64,000 nucleotides of DNA. Source: Incurvaria masculella. Its lineage: Eukaryota > Arthropoda > Insecta > Lepidoptera > Incurvariidae. The notes beneath the pieces are model-generated. The model was given only the letters and a program-made list of their open reading frames with translations. It searched no databases and was not told where the DNA came from. The stretch's first letter is position 1, and each line of letters starts with the position of its first letter. The stretch lies in contig OX335657.1 in assembly GCA_946894095.1 (NCBI GenBank), positions 1,116,001-1,180,000 of the forward strand, read 5' to 3'. This document shows positions 22,472-33,000 of the stretch, piece after piece. The translations under genes and the position numbers were made by a program.

Positions 22472-22676
22472 CAATCCATTTATAAACGGCATCACCTGCC
22501 GTACCCGCCACACATTGGACTTCGACCCACAGACAATTTGGCTTGCTTTTTTCAACACTGACAGAAAGGGATCCTGAAGAGGGAAAGGGAAGATGTGTCT
22601 TTTTCCAGTGTAACATTTAATACGTACTAAAATATTTCCTTGACTATTGTCTTGACTCACTGGGATGCTGGATAAT

Positions 22677-23062
22677 GCGGCTCGTAGCCTAGTGGCGGGG
22701 ACTGGCCTAGCGTACCAGATGTCAGAGTTCAATTCCTCGGCCCGACATGCACCACTTTCTTTCTCAACTGAGTTCGATAAGTGCATTTCGTCACGAACGC
22801 GAGCTGCTCCATGGTTCGGAATCCATGTAAAACTGTAGGTCCCCTTCTCCTACTAGGTGGTAGGGTTTAAGGGTACCATGGATGAAAAGATGGTCGAAGC
22901 GGCAATGAAAAATCGTACGTGTTTTCCATCCAGTTCAATGTAGCCGTAAGGGAAGGTCTTGGCATGGCACCTAATTCCTTCGGGAATGTGGTGTATTGGG
23001 CTATTATCATAACGGTAGTTGTGTGGCCATCCATGTCAGGTTGCATAAAAAAAATGCAGCTA
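22677..23062 (+). mobile_element. tRNA-headed SINE (family E), copy 2
   Basis: CGGCTCGTAGCCTAGTGGCG head, B box region GAGTTCAATTCC, shared body, tail GTTGCATAAAAAAAATG. Confidence 0.85.
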
Positions 23063-23164
23063 GCTGCATTAAATAAAACACTAAATAATTCTTTATACAT
23101 GTATTCACAGATTGTTAAATTTACCATAATTCCGTCAAAAGCTAAAAAAGGACTTCACTGAATG

Positions 23165-23395
23165 TTAGTGGTGCCAAACTAGCTTTGTTGCATCGTTACA
23201 TTCATTTGGTAAAAGCTCAACACATACATAATACTTTTCTATTTGCTGTTTCGTGATATGTAAAACCTGATTTACGATTTCAGATAATAATTCCTTCCTT
23301 TTCACATTTCCCACCACAGCCCGAAATCGGGTTACTTTTGTGACGTATGTAATTGCTAGAGCTACGCTTAGCATCGTGAAAATATAAACCAGCAC
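23165..23395 (-). CDS. Unidentified 76-codon ORF with N-terminal membrane segment
   Basis: MLVYIFTMLSVALAITYVTK is a plausible signal anchor, followed by a charged segment ending KLVWHH. No family recognised and no splice context established. Confidence 0.18.
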   Translation of the reverse strand: MLVYIFTMLSVALAITYVTKVTRFRAVVGNVKRKELLSEIVNQVLHITKQQIEKYYVCVELLPNECNDATKLVWHH

Positions 23396-24337
23396 ATAGG
23401 TAGTATACGGGGAAAATAAATTTCTTTACAAGATAGGTGTAATATTGCTGAATCCCAGAAGCTGAAGGACACAGATGTGCTTTATAGAGCAATCAAGAAA
23501 AAAGGTTGCAGTTATAGGTAATGTGAATGAGAGAGACTACCATGTGCTTAGTTTACGCACAGAAGTTTTTTTACATACATATAGGCATGATAATGTGGAG
23601 AGATGAAAAGGTGGGTCAGGTCTTGAGACCCACGGCTGCGCAGCTGCTCTCCACTAAGTAGTCGTGATTTGAATGTTGTATATGTGTTAACTCGTTGGGA
23701 AACTTCGTTAGTGCAATATAGACTTCACGTCTGGCTGGTAGCGCCATCTAGCGCCCGCCATGTTAACTAACTTCTGTGCATCTGTTTTGTTGATGTGTGG
23801 CATGTGAAACTAGGAGCTCTCAGTAGAGGGCGCTAGGCCGCTACACTAACAAATATGGGTACCTTTGGCTTTATATACACTGTGGCACAGATTATGTGAT
23901 ACATATAGTGACGTGTTCGACGAGTCACCAATGCACTTTCGTAATGCATGTGTTCGCAAGAACATATTCTTACACTAAATGCATATGTTATATTATATTT
24001 TCACAGCATAATTTTTTTATGAATGTTTTCTTGCCTCACGGTCGAATCTGTGTACATGTAGGAACAATTTAAAATTTTGAATCTTCGGCAAACTCGACCG
24101 AGCAAATCCGAAATTAAAGCATTTACAGAACACGAAACAAAATAATGTATATTGTAATAAATATGCATTTAGTTTCCTTTTTTAAGAATGTATAAAGTAT
24201 TTTTCACAAGCTTCTCAGGCTTTTACTCAAATTAATCAATAAACAATAAAAAAAACCGAGTTTAACACTATTTATTGTTTAATCTATCAAATGTTAAGCA
24301 AGTTGTATTAATTTGTTGATTCATTTTTTTTTTATAT

Positions 24338-24805
24338 TTGTGGATGCCCCACAGTATTTCCATTATTAATAAAATAAACCTTTTTACAATACTTGCAATC
24401 CCCCTCATATGTGCAAACATGACACTGATCACTGAGCGAAAGAACGCAGTTTGCGTTACGTTGTCAGGAACACATGACATGTCACACTTAATTTACGCAA
24501 ATAATCCACCCATACATTACGTCATTCGAAATAAATCTACGAATGTTGGTAGCATGAAAAAGCAGAACAGTAAAAAGCCACTTTGTGAGCAATCAAATAA
24601 AAAAATTCTGGAATCATCGGAACAACTACCCATCCATGGTGACGTTAGTACCTCCATGACGGTCCTGTCATTCCGTGTGTTTGTTTCCATCAAAAAGTCA
24701 CCATATTTTTGTCCATGGTTAAACAATCCAACCCTTACTAATGTTCATAACTATACTATTAAAAAAATAACAAAACAGCTATATATAACAGTAAATATGC
24801 TATAA
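24338..24805 (+). CDS. Unidentified 155-codon ORF
   Basis: Starts MWMPHSISIINKINLFTILA with a hydrophobic N-terminal stretch. The rest is Ser/Asn/Lys-rich without recognised motifs. Overlapped by two minus-strand ORFs (24268-24480, 24517-24726). Likely chance in AT-rich DNA, but it is the longest ORF in a repeat-poor 2 kb. Confidence 0.15.
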   Translation: MWMPHSISIINKINLFTILAIPLICANMTLITERKNAVCVTLSGTHDMSHLIYANNPPIHYVIRNKSTNVGSMKKQNSKKPLCEQSNKKILESSEQLPIHGDVSTSMTVLSFRVFVSIKKSPYFCPWLNNPTLTNVHNYTIKKITKQLYITVNML

Positions 24806-25179
24806 ACACACTACAAGTACTCAGTGTATGATGCAGAGGTTATTACAATAGAAATGATCTCATGCTTCTAGAGCATCGATGACGTAATATTTGGAAAGCC
24901 CTGGGCGCAGACTGGGAACCGACAGTACAAGTACAGTGTTCGCTGAAATGTTACAATTCAATTACTTATTTTACACTGCCTTCCAAAGGTTCAAAGATCG
25001 AAGTATGGCGTGTCTGTAATATAACAGAGTTACATATGTGATAGTGAGTTAGTTAGTGATTGAGATAAGATTTAAATCAGACCGTGGTCAAAGCCAAAAT
25101 GGACAGAAATTACTATAAACCATTGACTTATATATTACTTCGTAATCATTGCTATCAACAAATATCTATGCATGATATA

Positions 25180-25330
25180 TGTATGTATGTGTAGAATGAA
25201 ACGTGAAGCAATGACACATTAATTTAAGTAAGCTGTAAGAAAGAACCTTGCATTCTGCTTATAAAGACTTAATTTTACAGCTTTCTTTCTTAAATTAATG
25301 TGTCCTTGCTTCACGGATCCTTCTACATAC
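25180..25330. repeat. Family J palindromic element
   Basis: TGAAGCAATGACACATTAAT on the left is inverted by TTAATGTGTCCTTGCTTCAC on the right, with TATGTATGT/ACATACATA outside. Single ends of the same family are at 6775-6815, 15580-15612, 24025-24050 and 46798-46825. Confidence 0.65.
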
Positions 25331-26160
25331 ATATTCGTCGAAAAAGACGATGTGCTTGATTACGATACGATGAAACAGTATATTTTACTTAAGAAATTAT
25401 TATCTCAACTCATTAGAAAAATAGGTTTTTTATAGATTTGTCAGATTCGGTTATTAACTTAATATGACTTGAGGGGCTCTTTCCATAGAGCCTATGACCT
25501 CAGTAAGACTTCTAAGGAAAACAAATTGGACAATATCAGTCTTATTCTAGACCACAACTATGCTCACCTGTCAGTCCGTGAGTACTCTTTTAGAAACTTA
25601 CAATTATAACTACCCTAATTACATAACATTGCTTTTTTTGTATTTTTTCTTATTTTTATGTATTCCTATATTAATTACAATGAATACTGTTTGGAAGTAC
25701 AAAGAAATAAATATGCATTTTAGGAACCGTCAAAAACCATAACACTAAAAGAATTTCCTAAATCAAGTTGTATTTCGAGTAGCTGCGATGTCCATTTACA
25801 TATGTGACTACCAATGTATGTCCACCTTTATTATTAGTTGTCATTTTTAGTAACAGTTTCACATGACACAAACACATTTTAAACCTACAGAAAAAATCAC
25901 GGTCGTCGATATAGCTCCACAGATTTAACTTACTTAGCACACACACATAAATATTAGTCCAATACCTGTAGGTAGGTACTATAGTTTCAATGATGTAATA
26001 AAAACCCTAAAAATAGGGACTCAACATACTTATGGTACAAACGTTAACCAGGTATTCCTTGGCATATTTGAAGTCAAAACGGTAGATAAATATATTTTAA
26101 GCTACACCTACATACAAAAAGTTATCTACCTTTCTGTCTTCAATGAATACCAGTACCTGA

Positions 26161-26496
26161 AGTCTCAGTTGTCACCTAAATTGGCATTCCGGCAAACCAA
26201 TCGACTGGCGTTTTCAAATGTATGGAGAATTTGAAGAGCGCGCGCAGTTGGCGTTAAGCGAACTAACATTTGCGAGTCCGAGCTTGATTTGACAGCTTGC
26301 TCAAGTTGCCGTAAATACGTCGAGGTTGCCGTTTACGTCCACTCCGCGTTTTCATACAAATCGGAAGTCCGCGTTTGACTTTGACAGCTTGAAGAAGTAA
26401 AACCACAGAATATCTAGTAAAAACTTGTATGGCGTTTGACGTTTTTACGGAACTTCGAAGTTACGTAAACGCCAATTTAGGTGAGAACTGAGACTA
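26161..26496 (+). mobile_element. Family C MITE, copy 3
   Basis: 336 bp, the same termini AGTCTCAGTTGTCACC and GGTGAGAACTGAGACT, and an intact GGCGTTAAGCGAAC site. Confidence 0.9.
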
Positions 26497-27313
26497 CCGG
26501 CTCTGGTTAACGTTTGGATAAGTACGTTAAGTCCCTATATTTAGTGTTTTAAGTCCACATATTACTAGCTATACTTCAATACAATCACAGTAACGCCTTG
26601 CACCGAACACCACGTTGTTTTAAACCCATATTTATTATTTATATTTATATTATATTTATATTCGGATAAGAAGGAAATCGACTGTAAATAATTGTTGTTA
26701 ACCTTAAATGAAAAATTTGTATTAGTATGAAATGTGAACCAGTGTATTTTTCATACGACAATACGTCTATTTATAATTGATGCGCGGTGTCTACTGTCGA
26801 TATTGAAATATACAGACTATAAAATTATGACAGCTTTTTAAAAAATCTCCGGTATGGGGATGTACCATACATATTCCTATATTTCATCTAGGTTGTTAAC
26901 CTATCCATAATTATATAAGTATTGATTAGAACGAACTGAGTCCTACAGTTTGTGGTGCATTATTACGACAATAGGAAAGTGTTGTGTCAACTTCATGGCA
27001 TACGTAACCTGTCTTGACAGGTAACATCAACGAACTTCCAGTGACTTCATGAAATTTTAAATGTGCCTTGCCTGGTGACGTCCCACGATGGAAAACAAAA
27101 GTTTAGAGACAGACGATTGCGAATAACATGCGAACATGACCATATAAACCCTAAAAAAAAAAATTTGGCATATATTTGACAACTGACGCCCATCAAAACG
27201 TTGCCAGAGCAAAGAACGATGAAATGTATTTTCCAGGCTAGATATAAATAATCATACAACTTTATAAACATTTACAATACAATAGAAAACCTGTTTCAAA
27301 GACAGCGTCCTAT

Positions 27314-27859
27314 TTAAGGTGGGCATTCCCGCTGAACCCATACAAACGTGGAAAGCAGATCATGCGCAAATTTCTTGTCCGAGATCCAAAATTATACTCA
27401 AAACAGATTTATTTAATCGAACTAGATATCTGATGACCATTGGCATTGCAAAATAGTGTTTGGTTTCAAGTTATAAGGTGCGAAAGTTCGAATTTTTCGC
27501 GCGTTTTATACAATAACTTTGGAGGTGGATTACTCAACGATAAAATAAAAACATCTTTAAAAGATTAGTCACCAGACCTAGCTTGTTTTGTGAACATTTA
27601 TTATCAATTTAGTTTTTGTTCGATTTTTGACTACAGCGGTCGTGATTGACTTTTAGCTATGTGTCGTTTTGTAATAAAAATTTTCTTAAATCTTACCAAA
27701 TCAAACACTATGCGCATTGTCTTATTTGTGGCCATGTAGCATCCTCCTCATCACGAAGCCTGTCTTTTTCTTTGAAACAGAGAAGGTTCCAGAGCGCAAA
27801 AGCACGGTTTTGCACCGTGCCCGCGAATGAGTTAGTCCCGCCGGGAAGGGCCACCTTAA
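27314..27859 (-). mobile_element. Family B MITE, copy 7 (diverged subtype)
   Basis: TTAA both sides. Ends read GGTGGGCATTCCC and GGGAAGGGCCACC, a second subtype shared with copies 6 and 8. Confidence 0.88.
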
Positions 27860-29537
27860 TTAGCTTACTGTAAAATTTCGCACTTTCAGCAATACATTGG
27901 CATCCAAGTCTGTGTGGTAGCCACTAATTTTAGATAATAACATATGCGATTTTAACCAAATTTAGGCACATTCTCTTTCAGGGAAGCCACCGTAACCCAG
28001 GACGTTGCCACCGGCCGAAAGACAACTAATCGATATCACAGCTGTTGGAAATGCAGAGAGTGGCATCCTGAAACTTACGAGTACGCACAACACGAATAAA
28101 CATTAATTAATTCTCTAGGTCATTACTTTAAACACGGTCTGGAGGCATGTCCTGGGTGTGGTTCGCTTAAAGTTCACATACTAAACCATAAAGATAGGGA
28201 TTGACTAACGGCGAATCAAAATGTTTGTTCCCTGTGAGAATAGAATTGACTTATTTTAAAATACGAAAACACTGTTAAACATATCTTATCAATATTTTTT
28301 TTTGTGTTTTTTGATTTTTTTTTACATAAAACGTTCAGAAGCAATGGTTACACGAAACTTACACATTATATCTTACTGAGTATCTATATATAAATCTTAC
28401 ATCAAAAAATTACCTTACATAATAAACAAAGTAGAACATGAAAATAAATAATCTTCTAATTCCCTAGACCTTCTGAAACAACCCGTTTGGTAGTTCGCCT
28501 TAACAATAATGTTTACATATCTTTTTAACAATACATTGTGGTCCCTTTGTCGATATTAAGGAATTGTGCGTTTAAAGATTGTAAATTTGGTTTTATGTCA
28601 ACAAACCTACCTTTGGGCTTCTAGAAAGCGTCGTTACATCTAACCATAGAGTAAGAAAAGATAGAAGTGGCGACAGAAACTCATCCGTATAGCAGCAGCG
28701 TGGCCACGTTTTCGTGGTAATACACTGACGTAACGCCGGCCCGTCAGTTGGCTTACGAATTCGCTCACTCCTAACGTTCTCGAGTTCGAACGACACGTAA
28801 CAACACGTTTATCCCCGGCGAGTCAAGATGCCACCTGGCTCAGATGACATATCACTATAACGAGGATACGCTGCCGCTATACAGTTGAGTTTCGATCGCA
28901 ACTCCCATCTTTCCTTATTCGATGCATTTAACTATTAAAAATGTTCACTGAGTCGGGTTTTCGTCCACGTACATTTCTGTGCGTCAATAATTCGTGCTTT
29001 ACATAAATTAATAATATAATACCTATAACAGCCGCGTTTGTCAATTCAATATAATTTACTTAAAGTTGGATCACAAGTTGGTTCAAGAGCTCGTCAGTTT
29101 GTGGTTGGAGCTCAGGGTGTGAGCTCGCCATAAAGGATGTGATGTGGTAAAACTTTGCTGACACATTCTGAGATTACAAAAAAAAAAGAAATAAATTAAC
29201 TATTTATATAGAAAATTAAACTAAATAAATAACTACTGCCTGATGAAGAGAAAGAGAATACACGGATGTAAAACAAAATGACAGTATTAACTTTCCTCTG
29301 AGCAATAATTTCCAATGTATCAGCTGTCAAAATTTTATACGTTTTTGAGGTTATGTTCGAGTTTGAGTTTACTAAGCTGTCCTAATATTGGATGGTTATC
29401 ATCTGAATATTTTGAGGTTGTATGACCCTCAAAAGTTCAAATGACAGCACTTCCTTTACTTTGAGGCTACACTCCCTCAAAATATATAGAAACATAACTT
29501 TAAATTATTTTTGAGATTACACCCATTCTTTTGTTTC
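27860..29537. other. Spacer with dispersed repeat Q fragments
   Basis: Short segments near 28640-28705 and, inverted, 28870-28925 (CCGTATAGCAGCAGCG and CTGCCGCTATACAGTTGAG) recur at 32757-32825, 33480-33590 and 39046-39110. Otherwise nothing recognised. Confidence 0.4.
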
Positions 29538-29543
29538 TTTATT
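29538..29543 (-). terminator. Candidate SLC17 poly(A) signal
   Basis: On the minus strand AATAAA is read about 335 nt after the stop (plus strand TTTATT in TTCTTTATTTCGC). The intervening 3' UTR holds repeated ACCTCAAA motifs. Confidence 0.35.
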
Positions 29544-29874
29544 TCGCAATATTGGCAGCGGGTATTGATGTTAGTTTATGTGGGTTTTTTTTACCCTAAG
29601 ACTCTAACCCCTTATTTATCGCTAATGTGGGGGTCTGTCATCACAACCAACTTGACAACATTACCATGACATAGGCAGCTTCAATGTGTTTGAGTTGCTT
29701 TATCACAATAAGATTTATGTTCATGTCGTACATATTTTGAGTTTAAGTCACTCCCTGCGTTCTTTTGGAGTTGCATATTTTTCTTCATTTCTCGGAAAGC
29801 TACTAACCTCAATGTTTGAGGTTATTTTGTCATTTTGAGGTTATGTCACTTTGTCTTTTTGAGGTATTTTTTTT

Positions 29875-30063
29875 TCACACTTTGATGTCGTCCCGGAGGG
29901 GCTGCTCCTCGGGCGTGGCGGGCGCCTCGGGCGAGGCTCCGGCGCGCTCGCGGCTGTTCCACCACTGCAGCTCGCCTGAACCGAACATGAGGAAGGTGAG
30001 AGCGCCCACCGCGTACGTGCACGCCAGCACCGTGAAAACGATCTGCCACTGGCCGTACGTCTC
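29875..30063 (-). CDS. SLC17 terminal exon f (TM12, cytosolic tail)
   Basis: Acceptor CATTGCAG, then 62 codons and TGA: ETYGQWQIVFTVLACTYAVG, FLMFGSGELQWWNSRERAGA and a short Pro/Glu-rich tail ending DDIKV. GSGE-QxWN is the typical SLC17 C-terminus. Confidence 0.92.
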   Translation of the reverse strand, partial: ETYGQWQIVFTVLACTYAVGALTFLMFGSGELQWWNSRERAGASPEAPATPEEQPLRDDIKV

Positions 30064-33000
30064 CTGCAATGCGAAGAAGCGTGTTATTTGGGCTGCGGAA
30101 AGAAACACCCTGCTAAAGCGATTGGGATACTTTACCCAGTTTGTTCTATGGGTACTATCATGGCCGTTGTCCTTTGGAACCTGCATCCCAATTCCTGTTC
30201 ATCCAACCTATAACCAGAGCACTCACCGCAGAGAATCAAAGCATCCTTTTGTGGTTGACATTAGGTTTTTTAATTGTATGGAACTGTCTGGCGAGTGCCT
30301 TTCCTCATACGAACAACCTGGGAGTTTTCCAAAATAATCCATACAAGCTCTATAGCTCTGCAATCGTTTGTAAATCCACTAGTTTACTTTGCAGCTTTTC
30401 TGAGCACCTAAACAATATGGCTTAGCGAATTGCTTTGGAAACGAAAATAAAAAAAAAGCTAAACAGCGCCTCTAGCAGACGTGATAGCAGTTGGTTTGAC
30501 TTTCGATATCGAAGAGAGAAGCGAAAAATAGCTTCGATTCGAATCGATTTGTGGTATTCGTTAAAAAAATGTATTATGCATTCACCCAAATAAGACCGAC
30601 ACAAATTGTGTCGAATCTTGCTTCCTCGTCTCCGATAGGATACTTTATAAGATACATGACAAATTTTATAAGCTGTGAAAAAAAAATTTATATCTCGACA
30701 CTTTGCATTAGTATTTTGGTGGCTTTACGGCACAGACAGATTTACAAAGAATAGATGCTGAAACAAAGAAGACATTTTCTGCTGCTAAGCAAGACATAAG
30801 AGACACCAACATATAGACTAGGAGGTCGCGACAAAAATGGTAACGATAACGTAAATGGCTGAAACTGGGTTCACGGGATAAAGTACAACCCTCTGAAGCT
30901 AAATGTGTCAGTCTGCCTGTTCCAAGTGGTTGCGTTAGCTAGATAGGGCGCCTGAAAAAGTAGTTATGGTGACAAAAAATACATATGATAATGTAAATGG
31001 ATGCAAACGACGAAGCATGAAAATATCAATACATACTTGCTTAGCAATACAAAAACTGAATAAATCTTTGGTTGCATTTAGTAGTTATAGGCGATTTAGG
31101 TTATAGATATAACTTTAGGTATATTCCTTAGGTATATAGGTATATCTATCCATAGGTATATCCAGGTATATAGCCTCAGTGGCCCAGTGGCGCGATACTT
31201 CGACGATCGCTCTCCGAAGTTAAGCAACGCTGGGTCCGGTCTGGTCTTGGATGGGTGACCATTCGACCGTTGAGAGAGGCTGGCCGTGGTTCGGATTCCA
31301 CGTTAAGCTGTAGGTCCCCTTCCTTACTTACTAGGTGGTAGGGTTTATCCCGCCCGGGTTGGTACCATCGCATTAGATGAACGATGGTCGAAGCGGCAAT
31401 GAAAATTGTCCGTGTTTTCCATCCAGTTCAATGTAGCCGTGCAATATAAGGAAGGTCCTGGCATGGCACCTAGTTCCCATGTGGTGTGTTGGGCTAATAC
31501 CATGACAGAACTTGTGGTATTAGCCATCCATGTCCAGTCACATAAAAAAAAAAAAATAAGTAACTGTCTGGTTATTGTTGTATTATTAATAGGTATCAAT
31601 ATTTCCAGATAATCAGTATATTCATCAACAGGTACATACCAGCATCAATTTTATATAGCCAATCTAGAAAACGCAACCACTTGGCACGGGCAGACCGACA
31701 TATTTAGCATCAGAGGGTGGGTCTCTAACATGTGAACCCAGATTCACCCATTTACCTTATCGTGACCAAAAATGTCGTGACCTCCCGGAATAATATAAAT
31801 GTGATATCAACGATTACAAATAGATATTCTAGTTCAACTATGGAGCCATTAGACATTGACAAGGTTGTGAGCTTACATTATTGTCAGTGAGTTGGCCGAC
31901 CATGTAAGCAGACAGCCATCCTCCAAGCGATGACAGGGTGTTGGCCATGCCGAAGATTGTACCTGGAACAGCATTATCATCATTAGAATGCACCATTTGT
32001 CTATTTCATTTCATTTTGACGGATGAGGGATGTTCCGACCCATACAATGTTTTTTTCAATGGTTTTTTTTTTACACAGAACGCAAAAAGTATTGCACTTT
32101 AAGGCACGAATTCGTCAAACATTTTAAATATAGCCATAGTAGTTGCAGCGAAAAAATATTCACAATTTCAGGTTTAATGGTTTCGTTGTAATTGCCGATT
32201 AGAAGTTTTACACTGTTAGATGACTCTGTTAAATAAAAATCGTATTTAAATAAATTGTAACAAAGCCAATAATCCTGAAATTGTGAAATTGTTTTCGCTG
32301 CAAGTAATATGACTATATTAAACTTTTATTATTAATAAGTGGCTTAAAGTGCAATACTTTTTGCGTTATGTGTGCAAATAACTTTATATGGGTCGGAACA
32401 GCCTTAAGGTGAGGAAAAAGGAAGTCACAGTCATATATTGTACATATACCTATGTACAACCTTTTGGACATTGGTGACCAAAGAAAATAAGGTAGGTAAC
32501 TTACCATATGCTGCCAAAATACAATAATACTTCTGTGGATGGTATATTAACCAATCACCAGATAAATTGTGAGTGCCGCCGTAAATATGGTGATGACGCA
32601 AACCCGCTCTTAGGGAGGAATGTAGCAAGTAACTAGACAACTTGGGCGCGATGTCGAGCCTGTTGCCGAGGAAGCCGGCGGGCGGTGACGGCGCCGTTGA
32701 TGGTGAGCGCAGTCGTGAAGATGGTGATGGCGCAGAGCCGCTCATAGATGAGTGGGTTGGGATGGAGGCAGCGAGCAAGGAAGGGCGGGAGTAGCGATCA
32801 AAACTCATTCGTATGGCGGCAGCAACATACCCACGAACGAGAAAGTGGAACATGGCTAACTGTAGTTAGATCGCTTAAGGCCCTGGTACTAGCCAAATCG
32901 CAAAGTTAGACGAGGCACCCCAAGTTAACTAACTAAGTCTGACGATTATAAGTGTCATTCTTACAATATATGATTCCTTGTCTAGGAATCAACCTATTTT

